In this document: in pieces, positions 35,329 to 50,201 of the stretch
How positions within the stretch are numbered: the first letter of the stretch is position 1
Layout of the letters: the number at the start of each line of letters is the position of its first letter
Assembly (NCBI GenBank): GCA_035041965.1
Contig: JAPYMA010001204.1
Span: 17,290-81,289 of the forward strand
DNA length: 64,000 nucleotides
Reading direction: 5' to 3'
DNA from: Anisakis pegreffii
Lineage: Eukaryota; Nematoda; Chromadorea; Rhabditida; Anisakidae
Notes under the pieces: model-generated
Database searches by the model: none
What the model was told of the DNA's origin: nothing
The model's input: only the letters and a program-made list of their open reading frames with translations
Program-made: the position numbers and the translations under genes

Positions 35329-38300
35329 AGCATAGGATTCTTCATCAATTAATTCATACTGTTTGATGCTTTAACGTTTCAAATAGATCAGAGATATGAA
35401 CACAACTTTGTTGTATTGACACCTAATGTTAATATCTGTTAATATTGCTCCATTTCATAATCCGTTTTTTGCAATACAAAGGCACAGCTAGATTTTGTTT
35501 TTTGGTTGTGAATCTGATCGGCCTGCAAGTGTTTTTGAAGCTTATTCATTTGCGTTTGCTTGTTTCCGGTCACTGATTCAAGGCCGAGCTGTTCGATTTT
35601 TCACTGGAATGTTGCAATATTCACATGAACGAAAGTTTTTTTTTCAGTCGTAGTATAAATTATTGCGTAGTATCGATAACAAATTCAAGTGTTCTAGAAT
35701 TGACCAAACAAAGCAGTTATGTCCCCTTTAGTCGTAAAAATGCAAATTCAATGAGAAAACACTCAAATGCTTGTTGGCGCTGTGCTTGTCGCATAGATTT
35801 CGCAGAAGGTGCGTTAGTATGTTTGAAGTAGTTGATTTTGAGTCACCATGTTGCAGTAGTCGCACTGCAATAGCTCGCCATATTATTGCTCTTATCACAG
35901 TGACGACACTGCTCTTAACTGAATTGAAAGCGTAGTTTTGTAGCATCGAAACAGTGAAGTCAAATGATCACCGATTGATTTAGATTATCGTGAAAGTTCA
36001 CTTAATTCACTGACCAAATTAACGGCTCCAATTCGATTTTTTTGAGTTAAAATGTAAACAGATTTCAATGTTCAAGTCTCTAGCAAAGTCACAGCAATTC
36101 TTTGCATGATTTTATCGCATCACCACTAAACTGCACATGAACCAACGAATTAATCGTTCTTTCAACTGCTATTCAACAAGATGTCTCTTATCAGCATCAA
36201 GCGAAAGTGACATCCAAAATTTGTCGTCATATGAAAACTCAATATCCCATAATAGAGTATCCATCTGAATTTGATGCATCCCTTCGCATTACTGAACCAA
36301 AACAAAGCAGATATTTTCATTTGTTTAGTAACCATGTTTAATAAGCATGTTCTGATATGTTGTATGTGTTCAGAGCAAATCTTATACTCATACATTTATT
36401 TATGGTGTGTGAGTGCTGTTTCTGGTAGTGGTGGAGTGGCTGTAGCAGTTTATTAACCGAAATGCAGTTAGCAGTAATATGGCAAAGCAGTAATGTATTC
36501 AAGATGAAGATGATGAGAACGAAGTCAATGAACAGCCAAGCACAACAGACTAGAGTTGAACTGAACACTGCATCGCATTCAAATGAAAATACTGCCGCTG
36601 GAAAAAAAATTGAAGAATGAAGGGGTGATGCGAACATGAACATTCTGAACGAACGATTTTCATTCATCGTTCGATAAGAGACGGATGGATGGATAGATGG
36701 ATGTCCAGGTTTTGCCTCACTAGTCTTGGCTATAGTCACTAGCTATAGCAGCAGCATCATGCAGGCAGATATCAGCAGTTGTGACTGGCTGCTTGCTTCA
36801 CTCACTATTGCATCATCATCATGCGTTCGTTCTTATAAATAGTCGTAGTATGTAGTAAGCTAGGCTCGATAAAAGCGAACGCAAAGCTAAACAAACACAA
36901 ACTTAGGTCTATCGTCATCATCATCAACAATAAAACAACATGAATAACTGAATAAATTGTTGATGACTTAAAAAGACTAAATCTTATTTGGTCAACTAAT
37001 CGGTCAGTCGATCGATCCATTGCTCATTTCAGGATGAAAACGGGACAAGTTATCAGATAACGGGCGATCAAAACATTGTACTGACTCTTCTTTTATCTTG
37101 TTGAATAATTCAATCGGATTCTACATTCAAATGTTACTTTTGTAATAGAGACGATGACAAAGCTGATAAATATGATAGTAGTTAGGATGAAGATTCGCTT
37201 TGTTTAGATTTGCATCCATCTATTGCAGTAGAACCCAGTAATCTTCACCTAATCGACCATTGCTATTATTCATCCCCGATAGCACATTTTTGTTTGAAAT
37301 ACTCATCGCTATCGTCTGTTCCGTTTGATTGGTTATGATAAACGAATATGACCTTATCGTTTAACCTATTAACTCGCAGTTCATTATTCAGATATGACAA
37401 CCGAGTTCATCTCCATTCCTGTTGTTCATGAGAATTGCACTGAATCATTTGTTTATTTCATCGTCCAAGCTTGATTGCAGTATTTTATTGCGATCCTATT
37501 TTTTCCTTTCATCACCGAATATCAATATTAATAACGGTAACTTTGTTTCTATACAGTCACCGTGACATTCCTTGCTTCTTTCGAGGCTTCGAATAGTCTT
37601 GAATTGATTCGTTTTTAGGGATAGGTTCCAAAATATGACGTGATATTGAGGTATGATTGCGTTCAGATCGATTTGCGTCTAACAACTGGATGATTCAGTC
37701 GAAAATCTATGAGCACTCATCTCCCGTTCAAGAATCTGAATCGTTCATCCTCAACTATTTATATCGCCAATGTGCAAGTGCTCCTGTGCTTCAAAAGTTT
37801 AAAATCTGCTTACTTCAAGCTGAAATATTCTTAATCGCTCCAATCTCTGCTCTCTTCTCACAATCAGTAACTCTCATAGTTACTTTCAACTAAATTCTAC
37901 GTCGTCACAGGTTCATTCTGCATTTTCGGAGTTGTCAACTTCAATTAATCAACCGATTTCTAAGCACACGCATCATCGTCCACTCTTTTCCTTTCGAATA
38001 GTTTCTGGCTAATAAGAATCCGTCGTTGTCGTTCATTCATGCAACATTATCAACACTATGAACATCACTCAAAATTTTATCACCTCTGTTGTGCTCTTCA
38101 TAACATTCTGAGTAATCAGACGTATTGTACTGCTCACGTGATTGTTCATCGCTATAAGATATCTTCTATAATCAGTGCGGTTTGAACCTACGGAATCGCT
38201 TCCGATTTCATCATTCTAAATCTTCTGTCGTAATTCGTGATACATCTTTATTGTACTTCTCTAATTGATTTTCACTGACAATGAAAATCGACGAAATAAA

Positions 38301-39168
38301 CAGATAGATATTCTTTCGTAATTTGAAAGCATTTCGGGAAATCACCTCATTCGTTATCAGAAAAACAAATCAGATAAAAATTTGAACTCTCGAATGCACA
38401 TTCATATTCGAATGCACTTGTGCTCATTAGAAGAGCAAACTTCCTGAATGAAAGAGATTAAACTTCAAGCGAGAAGTTGTCTGACGAGCGGAAAAAACGG
38501 TCATTTTATTGGAACAGTCGCATTGATTCGTAATAAATTCCTGTATTTCATTTTTTTAGTTCGTTCGATTTTTGAAATAATAATAGATTAGTTCATTTTT
38601 ATTCGATTCGAACTTTTCTTCATTATCAGCCATTGAACACTTCACCAACTTTTTATTCCACTAAAATTTTTCATGCACTTCGTTAATATTCTTTCAAGAT
38701 ATTTCCGTTTTACCGAAACGTGAATGTTTGAATGGAATTTGCTGAATGAATGGAATATAGGTAATCATTGCTTCATTCTAGCCAGCATTTGCAGAACCTG
38801 CAACCTGCTGACCTGTTTAGACGCTCAAAGAAGCCAGGAATGAACGAGTTATTAGATGATAACATCACGAATTTTGTGATGTAGACGATGAAATGCTAAT
38901 GATTTGATGAGAAGCGTCAGTGTTTATGCGATATTGCGCGGAATAATTCCGCTTCCCATAGCATTCATCCATTGGATTTGTTGCATTTGGCACATGAAAA
39001 GCTTTTGTTTATTGTACGATTGCGATGTAAACGGATTGTATGCGATGATCGCATTTCGACGATTCTATTTTGGTGCATTTGAAGGATACTCAGAAGTGAT
39101 GTTGGAAGGGAATCGATAAACTACTAACTATACGAAAAGAGACATATTGGACAAGTGCTCTCGTCGTG

Positions 39169-42100
39169 ATGGCTATTCCTCGATTACGTGCGAATGCAAG
39201 TAATGACGAGCGTATGGTGCATCCGAACCATATGATCTATCAGAAGATGGAGAATTTAGTGCAGACGATGCTCGATCCCGAAAATGGCGTTCCCATTAAA
39301 ACCGTTAAAAGTTTCTTATCAAAGGTAGTCAATCATTCAGTGGTGTAGCCAAGGGGCAGATTACCAGCGCTCTTCCGATGGAGTTGGAAGGAAAAGGGGA
39401 AAAGAGCAGAGGGGGAGAAAAACAGAAGGAAAAATCAACGTAAAACTCAGCTATTTTTCTGGATCAGACTATTTTGCGTCACTACCTCCCCCCCCTCCTG
39501 CCAAATCTCACTCCCCTCCCCCCTCTTGGCAAAATCTTGGCTAAGCTAATGTAAAACATCTGAAGCCTCCTCTATACACCTTTTATTCCATTTTAACTTT
39601 CACAAGTTTATATTCTAATTTGTGGCACAAACATTTCGATTTGGAATTGAATTCAAAATTGGTTCCGCAATGAAATGCAAATGAACTGGCGAGCGATCGT
39701 GTTAGTTGTTATTGATGTTGAATCAGAACGTCTAGTTTTCAACACTGAAAATTAATTTCGATCAGCTCAATTTGGCAACAGTGAGTAATGTCACTCTTTA
39801 ATTAGCGTTAGTGGCAGTAAGAAATGTTGAAGTGAATCAATGGAGACATTATTCAATTGAATCAAATCAATTGACAAATGATCATTTCAGGTTCCATCTG
39901 TATTTACGGGTCAAGATTTGATTGCTTGGATTATGAAAAATATGGAAATGACTGATCTAGGTGAATGCTTCTCTTTCAAAATTTCTAATCTTTCCATAAA
40001 GGAATATCTTTTTTTGACTCACATCAGATAAGAAATGCAAAATATCAACGATCAGGAAGGAGAATTATACGAAAATCAGCAACGAACCATCATCAATCTC
40101 TGAAAAGCTTTAGCCTTTGACGAATGCACTCATCTTATGGTTGCTTCAAATCTATAACTAAATAGAAGTTTGAAGTGAAATGAATACTTTTGGACAAGGG
40201 ACTTCTTTGCCAATTTTTGCAGTTTCCAAGCCAGATTCCAAGAATGACAGCCGATGCATTAGAAAACGGCTACACTAGCTAAATGCCCCCTTAGTTTTAA
40301 CTAATCGTTACCAGTTTTGAGTCGATCGTCTCTCCGTTGAGAATGTTCAGCAGTTTCTGAATTGATCGTCCCTATCGGTCGATTCTAGTCATCTGCGTAT
40401 CAGTTTCAAAAAAGTTTTATCACTCAATACATGAATCTTAATGATGGTGCATATAATCAATTAATATCATCAACTCTTAATTATTTACTTTGTTGTCACC
40501 ATCAAATGATGAAGTGTATTGCAGCCGATGCATTGCATTTAGCACATCTAATCGCATCACACGGTTATTTATTTCAAATTGACGATCATGTTTTAACGGT
40601 TAAAAACGATGGTACTTTTTATCGATTTCAAACGCCGTATTTTTGGCCCTCAAATTGTTGGGAACCTGAAAACACGGATTATGGTGAGTGTTGTTCACTT
40701 GAAATCAATCAGATTGCCTCTTCAATAAAACCCGATCGCATTGATCTGCTCATTGCTCTATTTCGAATTCTGATCTGCGCATAACTGATCGATTTATGTT
40801 TACCTTCCGGAAAACAGTTTTTTTGAATACTTTTTCCGCTATCCACAAAAAAAAGCTCATTCATCGAAAAAAATCTGATTTTCCATACGAAATCGCTGTG
40901 TTGCACGTAATTCTCTGATTGGAACATTCACCATGTTACAAAAGTATTCATGAGCGATATTCGCTCAAAGCAGCTTTGTTCACAAACACTACACGACAGA
41001 GAGCATCACAAGCAGCAATAAGCACATCAGGAAGTGATCGATGCACTCGCCGTGTTTTAATGTTGAGACATTAACCAAACTGATCACTGATCTTACAGCT
41101 GTATATTTGTGTAAACGAACAATGCAGAACAAGGCACATTTGGAGTTGGAGGATTTTGAGGCCGAAAATTTAGCGAAACTTCAAAAAATGTTTAGCCGAA
41201 AGTGGGAGTTCGTCTTCATGCAAGCCGAAGCGCAATATAAGTATGTGATCAGTTTCATTCAACAAAATCACTTCTTGTAGGCTGAAATTTAGAAATTTTT
41301 TAGTCATATCAACACTTCTTCAACATATTTCAACATTTTCGTTGTGGGTGTTTCAATTTTGTCATGGTTTCGAGTGTATTTTATCATAGACAATCATGAC
41401 TGCTTTCTTAATGCCATCTTAGTATGTTTAATCCTTTTGACGTATATCGAAACATTTTGCAATGTCACTTCGCATACGCATAACGCTCATCTCACTTTCT
41501 AATCCCTATTTTAATGAATAGATCGGTGCCATTTCTCAAATCGCGTTTAGCAACCAAATTCACTCGTTTTGAGAACGTTCGTTGTTTCCCGATTAATTGG
41601 TTTCGAATTTTTGACTCGCATAGCGAGATTCCATCGACATCCGTTGTCATTTCATAATTTTTACTTTTTCGCTTTATTCCAATGTTCAAAAGGCGACGTT
41701 TAAGAGAGGCACTTTTCATGCATGACAGTTGATCTGTTTTCAACTTGTTTGTGGATCTTCGGAGTTTTTTCCCAACTGACTTTGTAACTGAGCTTTCAGA
41801 GTTGATAAAAAGCGTGATCGACAAGAAAGGCAAATTTTGGACAGTCAGGAACGAGCTTTTTGGGACGTTCATCGCCCGGTTCCCGGGTGTGTGAACACAA
41901 CTGAAGTGGATTTTCGAAAGCTTTCTAGATCCGGTAAGTGCGATGTTCCTTGAATGCTCTCTGCATATTCAAGCGCTCTTATCCAGAAACTTCTCTGCTA
42001 ATCATCATAATCTCACGCATTAAGCATTTGGATGTTTTTACAAGCTCTTATTTAAAACGATTCATGGAACAACTATCTTTATAGCATTACAGCATGGTGA

Positions 42101-45100
42101 TATGCAGTCGTTACTCTTACGGTGTAGTTACTCTCTGTTCAGATGATTTGTGAGAGTCATGAAAACTACTCGAAGAAGTATTCACCAACGAAATTGCGCT
42201 AATTTCAGGTCGACCCAAATACAGTTCATCAGGTCACGCAGCGCTGAATGCTGTCGCTTCCTCCTCATCGATCTCATCTCCCTATTCAACGTCGGCCGTT
42301 GCCGCACATCATGCCGCACAAACGCCATCCTGTTCCGGAAGTAGCGGTGCAAATGGTGCACCGCACTCGCACGGTTCCACTTCACAAGCAGCAACCACCA
42401 ACGAATCACCTGCAGTATCAAGCAGCACCTACACAAGACATTATAACTATTGTCAACGGCCAGGTGTAAGAAGGTGTACGCAAATTCAGGACACTCTTAA
42501 ACAAGAGGTCTCTTCTCCATTCATTTTTGCTTCAAAATGTGCTTTCAATTCTATCGATACGAGTTGAAATTCTCTTCAGTTTCTTGTCAATTTGAAATTT
42601 GAGTTCATCTCATTGAAATATTGAAACAATCGCTCCATCGAGACGATTTCTCATTTCACAGTTTAGCGATCTTTGCGATCGAACAAGAGTGTGATCGCCT
42701 CCTAAGATCATCATCGTTCACCACGCTTTTTATCGTGAATATTTACAACTTGTTCAAAAATATCTTATGACCATATTCAACTTAAAAATCCATATTTAAA
42801 AATTTGCAGATAAATCTGCTACAAGCGAGATTAACAAAAAATGTACTCAAAACATCGAAAGTTATCGAAAAGTGGGTTCAGTCTTGAAATATTTCTTTTA
42901 TTATTCGGTTATTTCACTAAACTGACATAACGTTGAAGACATTCACAATATCGTCCGATTCGTACCAGGATGGTTTTGATTGTTGCGATAATGTGTGATA
43001 CCGTTTCAGCTTTTTGCAATATTTCGACCATCGACGCATTTTTGACCCTTTTTTAACTGCGCTCGGCACCGCAGCAGACCCCTTTCAAGGACAGCCAAAT
43101 CCGTGGCTTTCGGACACTGTCGACTTTTGGCAGCATGATAAAATGTTCGTTGAAATTTGTTGGCATTAAATGCATGCTTTCGTTTTCACGGTTGTCGAAA
43201 TTTGGTTTTCAGTATTCTTTTTATTAGCAAATTTGATTTGAACATCAACACTCTTGCACATAATCTATGCATTCAATTTTGCGGTCATTTCGTTCGATTT
43301 TAATGTTTTGACATTGTTTTATCGAGCAAAAGTTTCAGTACGGGCGATATTTCGATGCGACGACTAAAGCTTTGGGAGGAGTCATTTGAAGAGTTGTTGT
43401 CCGATCAGTTGGGGAGGGATACTCTTCAAAAGTTCCTCGACAAAGAATATTCCGGTGAAAATCTTCGTTTTTGGTGGCAGGTCAGTCACTTATTCGTTTT
43501 CGAAAACATTCCATTCGAATGCATTGTAGAAAAAAGAGGTTGATACATTAACAGCAGCTGATCTTATCTGATGAAACAGCTAAATGAAATGGTAAAAAAT
43601 GACATTAAAACCTGTTTGATTTATATTTTCACACATCGTCGCATAATTTTATCGTTCAGTTGAATTCGAAAATGAGCGTTTCCATGCATTTGTTTCCCTT
43701 TGCAACATTCAACGGGCTTGTTCCTATGGCAAACGAAGCGACTTTGCATCAATATTTTATACACTCCTCTTTCATCGATCTATCATTCAAAATTGTCAGA
43801 TTTCAATTTTTACTCAATTCAATTCAAGCAAATTCACTGTACATATCAAAAAGTTACTTACATCTTAGGGATGCAAGATGGGAGAGAAAGAAACTTATGT
43901 ATTGCTTTTGAAGAATACGCACATCTGATAGTATCTGATTCCTGGAAAGGAGAATAGGAACCAAAAATCTAATTCAATCCAATAATCAGTTACCAGACAA
44001 ATAGTGATAGTGAAGACGATAATTGCATAATTTTATGAATTCTGTCATTTTTCGTTCACTTTTTTGATAGCGAATAAGTTGTTAAACTCTTCATAGCTCA
44101 TAAGGAGTGAAATAACTCGAATGAGTTATTTTAAGTGAGTTAAATGGGTTAAAACTCAAATAAGCTTAATCAATTATGATTTGCTTTGAGCAAAACGCAC
44201 TTGTGCAAACGAGATGCAAACACGAAGTTGTACGAGACTGTAAATTCGAGTCTCACTCGCAAAAGGATAGTGTTTTATCCAGATTATAGAGTTGAAATTC
44301 TAATAGATAACTTATTAAGATAACTGTTGTATAGAGCAGTCAATGAAATGCTAGCCCCGAACGGAAGTGATTAGCAGTAATATGATGAGTTATCAATGAA
44401 TAGGTGCAAAAGCTGCGTAAATGTGCATGTCGAATGGTGCCTGTGCTCGTAACAGAAATATACAACGAATTCATTGACTCAAATGCCACATCTCCGGTTA
44501 ATATCGATTGCAAAGTTATGGAAACAACCGAAGAGAACCTCAAAAATCCTAATCGGTGGTCGTTCGATGAAGCTGCGGTATGAATCCGATTTCACATTTG
44601 TTCGTTAACTTGATCAGTTTGATCTAGCGAGGAATTTCTCGATAGTGATCAGTTTGGTTGTAACAGGCGATTTCACATTCCATAAACAGTCTTCGATCAG
44701 AGCGATAAACTTTTCTTAGTACAGTCAGGCTCTGTTGAGTGCATTTACGTATGGAATTCATTTCTATATGGAAACTTGTCTCAGTTTTCCAAAGAAATAA
44801 TTGGTTTGAGCAGATAACAAGTCGAAAGTATTCAAAAATTGAGAGTTTAGCATATCACTGCATCCAAGCAACAATTTTGAGGTAACAATTACTATAGTGT
44901 AAGCATATTCATGTTTTCCGGAACAAATTGAACAACAAACTGAGATATTATATGTATATTTGCTCAGTTGAGATATGCTCGAATCAATGAGACAATGAAA
45001 CACTGTTATAGGATCATATATTTTGTCTGATGAAAAACGACAGCTATCAACGCTTTCTACGTTCTGACAATTATAGGGATTTGCTTAATCAATCGAAAAG

Positions 45101-48100
45101 AAAGGTATGTTTATTCTGCCACTCTTATTCTTACAGCAGATTTTCATTGTCGTTTTGTTTCCGCAATTCGTCGTTCTTGTTTGCTTTCAGTGCAGTTTTT
45201 ATCATCAATTTCCAATATCCTATTGTTAATATGAGCGCATATTAATGCTCTTGTTTCATAGATTTGTTCCAGTGAAGTAGAATCTGTATGAAACCATCGT
45301 CATAATAAATCAGTGAAAATCTTTTTCAGCTGCACCACATCTCCATTTAGTTCATTGATTCTGCTTTAGGCTTTCTGATCCAGAAAACTGGTTGTCTGGT
45401 TATTTATCAAGCGTTTCATAGATCAACGTCTTTGTGTCTTTCGATCACTCGTTATTGAGGGTCAATTATTTCGTCATTACTTCTCTCAGAATCACTGATC
45501 ATCGATCATTAATTACATCATTAAAATCATGAATTGATTACGGCAAAATTCGGTATCTTTTTAATACGAAGTCTTGATGAACTTGCTCAGTTGCAGCAGT
45601 AAGACAGTAACAGTGGTAGTATGGAATGGCGATTGTGCAAAGAATTTCGCTTTTGATCGCTACTTGAATTCGCATGTTTGCACGCATATCACGATAGTTT
45701 AATAACAGTTCATGAGGTCTTCACGCTTATCGTGTCTTGGGCAAACACATCAAATGAATGCGTTCGGGGAGTGCCCGTCATGACGATAATTAATAATTGA
45801 TGTGACAGTCGTCTCTGATAGAACAGCGTTCTTGTTAGTGTTATCTAATTGAGTGCTCAGACACCACATTATGAAACGTTGTTCTCAAACCGAACGCTAA
45901 CTATTTGATAACCTTTGTTTGCTGAACCAAATAATTAATCCACTTTTATCAGCACTCACTCATATTTTACGATCAAAATTTCATCGCACGCCTCAAGTTA
46001 TTTTTCTCAAATTTATGTATTTATGTATCCTATTGTAAATTGAATGCTCTCAGAGCTCAATAATTTGACTCGCAATCAGTTTTTCATTGGTTTGTATACA
46101 TTTCGACAGTGTTGTTGATTACGCAAGCAAACAGAGGTGACCAGTTAAGTGCCGTGCTTATAATTAATGAATGTTGAGCAATGAAGCCACAAGCACAATG
46201 TGGAGTGATGGATCGTTTGATTGATTGATTTTGTCTTTATTTGTCAACAAATTTCGGTTTTGTTGCAAACGATTGTTTTAGACGAATGCACCATTTTCAT
46301 CACTAATCGCTCGTAAAACCTCACGAAAGGTTTCGCGAAGTCGTCGAAATGTGAGCACCGGTCTAACATCCATCGGCTCGACATCCTCTCTAACAAACGT
46401 TACCGTCACCACCAACACAACCCCGTCCCCTCAGCACAATCCCACTCATAATCCACCATTCTCATCATCCACTTCCCTACTATTACCTCCAACTAATTTC
46501 CAATAATAACTCCTCATCTCTGAACCTGACAAAAAGCCATTTAATTGATTTGTTTCGTTTCTAACCTATTCCACTAATACTCACTCAATCGGTTCACAAA
46601 TTACTTATAGAACTGAAAAAAGACAAACGAAACCAGCATGTACGTTGTTTGTTATATTTTCATCAAATCCTTATTTTTTCCATTTATTTATTCATCTCAA
46701 GTTCAGTCGCTTTTTTTGGAAATCATCATTTTGGTTTACCTACGCGTTTATCTTTCAGTCTTTACCTTTATTTTCCACACATTCCTTAAGTATTCAACTT
46801 TGAAAGGTTTTGTTTCAGTTTCTCTCGAGAAAGCACTTCAAAGAGTTCAGTTTGGGACTAGACATCAAAAATAGTCAATCAGCATTTCAGTCTGCACAAA
46901 CATAGAACTCTCTCACAGCACATTTGCCCTCAGGTTCCCATGCAAAGTGATAAATAGTATAATTTTGAACTCGCACAGAAACTGCACAATTATTTTGAAT
47001 TGGAGCAGTTGTGCGAAGCATATTCGTTTATGTTTTGGTGATCTTGTCAATTGATTTAGCATCCTTCATCGACTGTCCATCCGTCAGGTTGAGCGAATTG
47101 ATCATACCACTCGGGAGAGATGAAAGCGCAGCACTTTCATCATTCAAAACTCACTTGAGTAGGGTAACGTCTCCTGAAATGCATTCACAAATCATGCAGA
47201 TGACCATCTGCGCTCAATTATCATTATCACTTTTGGAGGCTTCAATCTAATTTCCCCCAAGCGTAAAATCGATGAAACGTCATCTATCGAGATCATCCAC
47301 ATCAAATACACCACACAAATACTACCACTCCATTTGATATTCCTCAAAATTTCAAAGATCACCAAATCGAAACGTTCATTTAACCGCACTGCAATCGGAA
47401 TCACTTTCTGCATTTTTCCAAACCTCTTCAAAATCGGTTAAATTTCCACACGAACTCTGTTCATTTCACAAATCATCTCTCCACAAAACATTCCAGCTTC
47501 ATCATTTCGATGTGATCGTAATTTTTCTTAAAATTTCTGCATTACGCTTGCTTGTTTCATTCTATTGAAACACATTCATATGAGATTAAACTCTTTTGAG
47601 TCAGTGTTTCTTCAGAGTTGCATTTCAATTTTCCATTTCTTTTTATGTTTGTTTTCGTCGTTTTGATATCTTTCCTCTGATCATTTCTTTTTGCATTATT
47701 TCTGTTATCACCATTGATATCATCCCTCTTTATCTTATCAGTGTTAATTTTTATTATCACTGCTATTATTATCATCATTATTTGCCGTTCTTATTCTATA
47801 ACCATCATCGTAAACTGTTTGAGATCAAGTGCATTTTCCAAGCCTTCTTTTCAAGCTATTTTCAAATCGCAATTTTCATTTTCTTTCAGCGGCAAGCATG
47901 TTTGTTCCTTTCATGAGTTTTCTATAAATCGGTTTATTTCATTTTCATTCTCCATCTAGCGTTTGGCTTTCTCAAATTTCCCGCTTGCACACAAATGAAC
48001 TGCATTCACGCTCACTTCCGTGTTTTGTTGGTTTGTTATTCTTTTTCTCATTTATCTGACTTCGAATTTCGTCTTGCATGATAGAATAACGTAGTCCTGG

Positions 48101-50169
48101 ATTCGTTCGTTTTTCAGCTCATTGGGACACCTTAAGATATGGTAGTGAAAATGAACAATTCAGTGCAGTAGTCGGTGGAAGTGCTCAGGAAATCGAGATA
48201 TATATTGCTTTGCATTCAGTCCCCTTTAGTGTCGGCTGACTGTATTTCATTCGATTCAAGCAATAGTCAGTTTCAGGCTGCTTCATGAATGCATGAGAAT
48301 ATAATCTCGACAGACACGGCTTGATTGGTCTCTTTGTTGACGTTGAGTCTTGTCATCAATGAATTTCATCTTGAACACCCATTGCTGCGTTGCAAATGCT
48401 GTTGATTCATGCAAATAGTTACTGGAGAGGACTGACTGTATGGATTGAATGGGAAACATCACTCAATGAGATCTATCCATCTCATTGAACAAACATTATT
48501 ACTCGAAGTGATCAATGCAGTGATCAACGTCAGTGAAGATGGATGGTATTTGAGACTGCATGAATGATCTGTTGCGAGCATCCATCTGCTCGATTTTATA
48601 TTTTAGTGGAAAATCTTCGAATTGAGCCATTGTTACTCGAAAATTATTCATATTCTGTGGTTACGATTCAGTTATTCTCGACCTCTCAAATGCATCTGCC
48701 TCTCAAAACTGAAATGCCCTCTCAAAAATTAATTCAGATTTACACTACACACAGTAAATTTTCTCGCATTTTCTCCGGGCGTCCTCTGCGATTCAAATGA
48801 AATATTCTCGTCAGAATATGATTGCAATTTAGCAACTGCTTCTGTTGCTGTCTATCGCACAACTCAGTGATTTGCTCAACACTCTGAATTGCCATAATCA
48901 AAAGTTAATCGCGAAAACGCTGATGAAAGACTGAAATTAATGTGTAATATCGTTAGGGAAGTATCTGTGCAGTTGTATCACTTGAAAATTTGCATTTTCT
49001 ACTCACAGTCAATCATTTCAGTGTTTTCATCATGCAATTAGCGTGATTACGATTGAATTTCTTTCCTATGAATGAAACATTTTGCACGTACAATCACAAT
49101 GCTCTGGTTTGCTCAGTCGTGAGTGGGAACTGCTCGAGGAGCCATGTTGCTTGGTGCAGTGCTCAAACTATTTGTTTATTATTGCTGTTGTTGCTAGATG
49201 GACAGGATTACTTGAATCATAAAGCATGATTTGACAGAAAATACACTGAGAAAACTCAATGCCAAATTTTAATAGCAATTGTATCCGTATTTGTGGTTTG
49301 CATAATGTTTATTTGACCATCACTTCTATGAACTCTCTGACTGTGAGATATACTTGGACTTTTAGACCGTATTGTAGTCGCAGGAATGCGAGATTCTTCA
49401 AAATCGAGCGATGCTATCCTGGAAGGATTCTGATATCCATCTCTCTTATTATGTCTGATAGAGATGCGTTTGCTGGTAGCGACGATGACGGAAACGCTTG
49501 CGGATTTCACTAGTAATGAGTACATGTACAGTGCAGCGCTGTGAATTTGTTGCAAATCTTATTCACTTCTTCGTGATGTGCGTTTTCCAAGGTAGTCTTG
49601 ACATCAGAAGATCTTTTGCTCATTTCCTTACGTATGTGCAGTGAAATTGAGCGATTGTCCAGATGTGCGCTTTTGCTCTGTGTGCAGATTTTTATCCGGT
49701 TCTTCCACACAATTCAGGCATTCCGTTCGGACATTCCAAATGCTGTAAGCGTTTCAATTTTTTCTTACAAATTCCTCATGTTGTTCTGCTTCAACGCGTG
49801 ATCTCTTTCCCTCAGAAGACTGCTTTGAATGCGCTGACAGTTTCCCATTCGTAGAATGTGTGCTTCAACAACTCTTATTAACATTTGGCTATCTGCAGCA
49901 AATCGTACGATCAGCAGCTGAGTGAAATTTCATGTCCAAAGAATGTATCAGGTCCAGAGCAAAATTTCAAAATTTATACAAGTTAAATTCTCTCAAATAT
50001 GAAAAAACTCACGATCAGTGGTTCTTTCTTTGAAATTTCAAGTGTTGTCCACCGTTTGATAATTTACTCGAACGGTTCAGTCACCGTAAACTGAACATAC
50101 CAACAACGAATACGATACTTCTTAAAGTTGAATCAGAAATATATTTTCCACAGTGATTTGTTTGGTTAT

Positions 50170-50201
<32 letters not shown>

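Larger units (their letters stand above)
28920..39168. other. Intergenic region between divergent minus- and plus-strand genes
   Basis: Ten kilobases containing the presumed promoters of the minus-strand exon at 28919 and of egl-10 at 39169. The longest frames (165 codons minus at 29884-30381, 116 codons plus at 30605-30955, 133 codons minus at 36338-36739) have no recognisable domain and no coherent splice context, so I do not call genes. Repeats found here are a mariner-type MITE (30433-30525), a foldback element (31840-32535), a small stem-loop (35290-35328) and GATG/CATC-rich simple sequence near 32905 and 36685. Confidence 0.5.

Noticed and set aside
45105..45245. Read-through of egl-10 exon 11 into the intron (about 46 codons to TAA)
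   Set aside because: It is open in frame, but the GTATGT donor is good and the added residues are Phe/Ser-rich intron-like; retained intron is possible but not supported.
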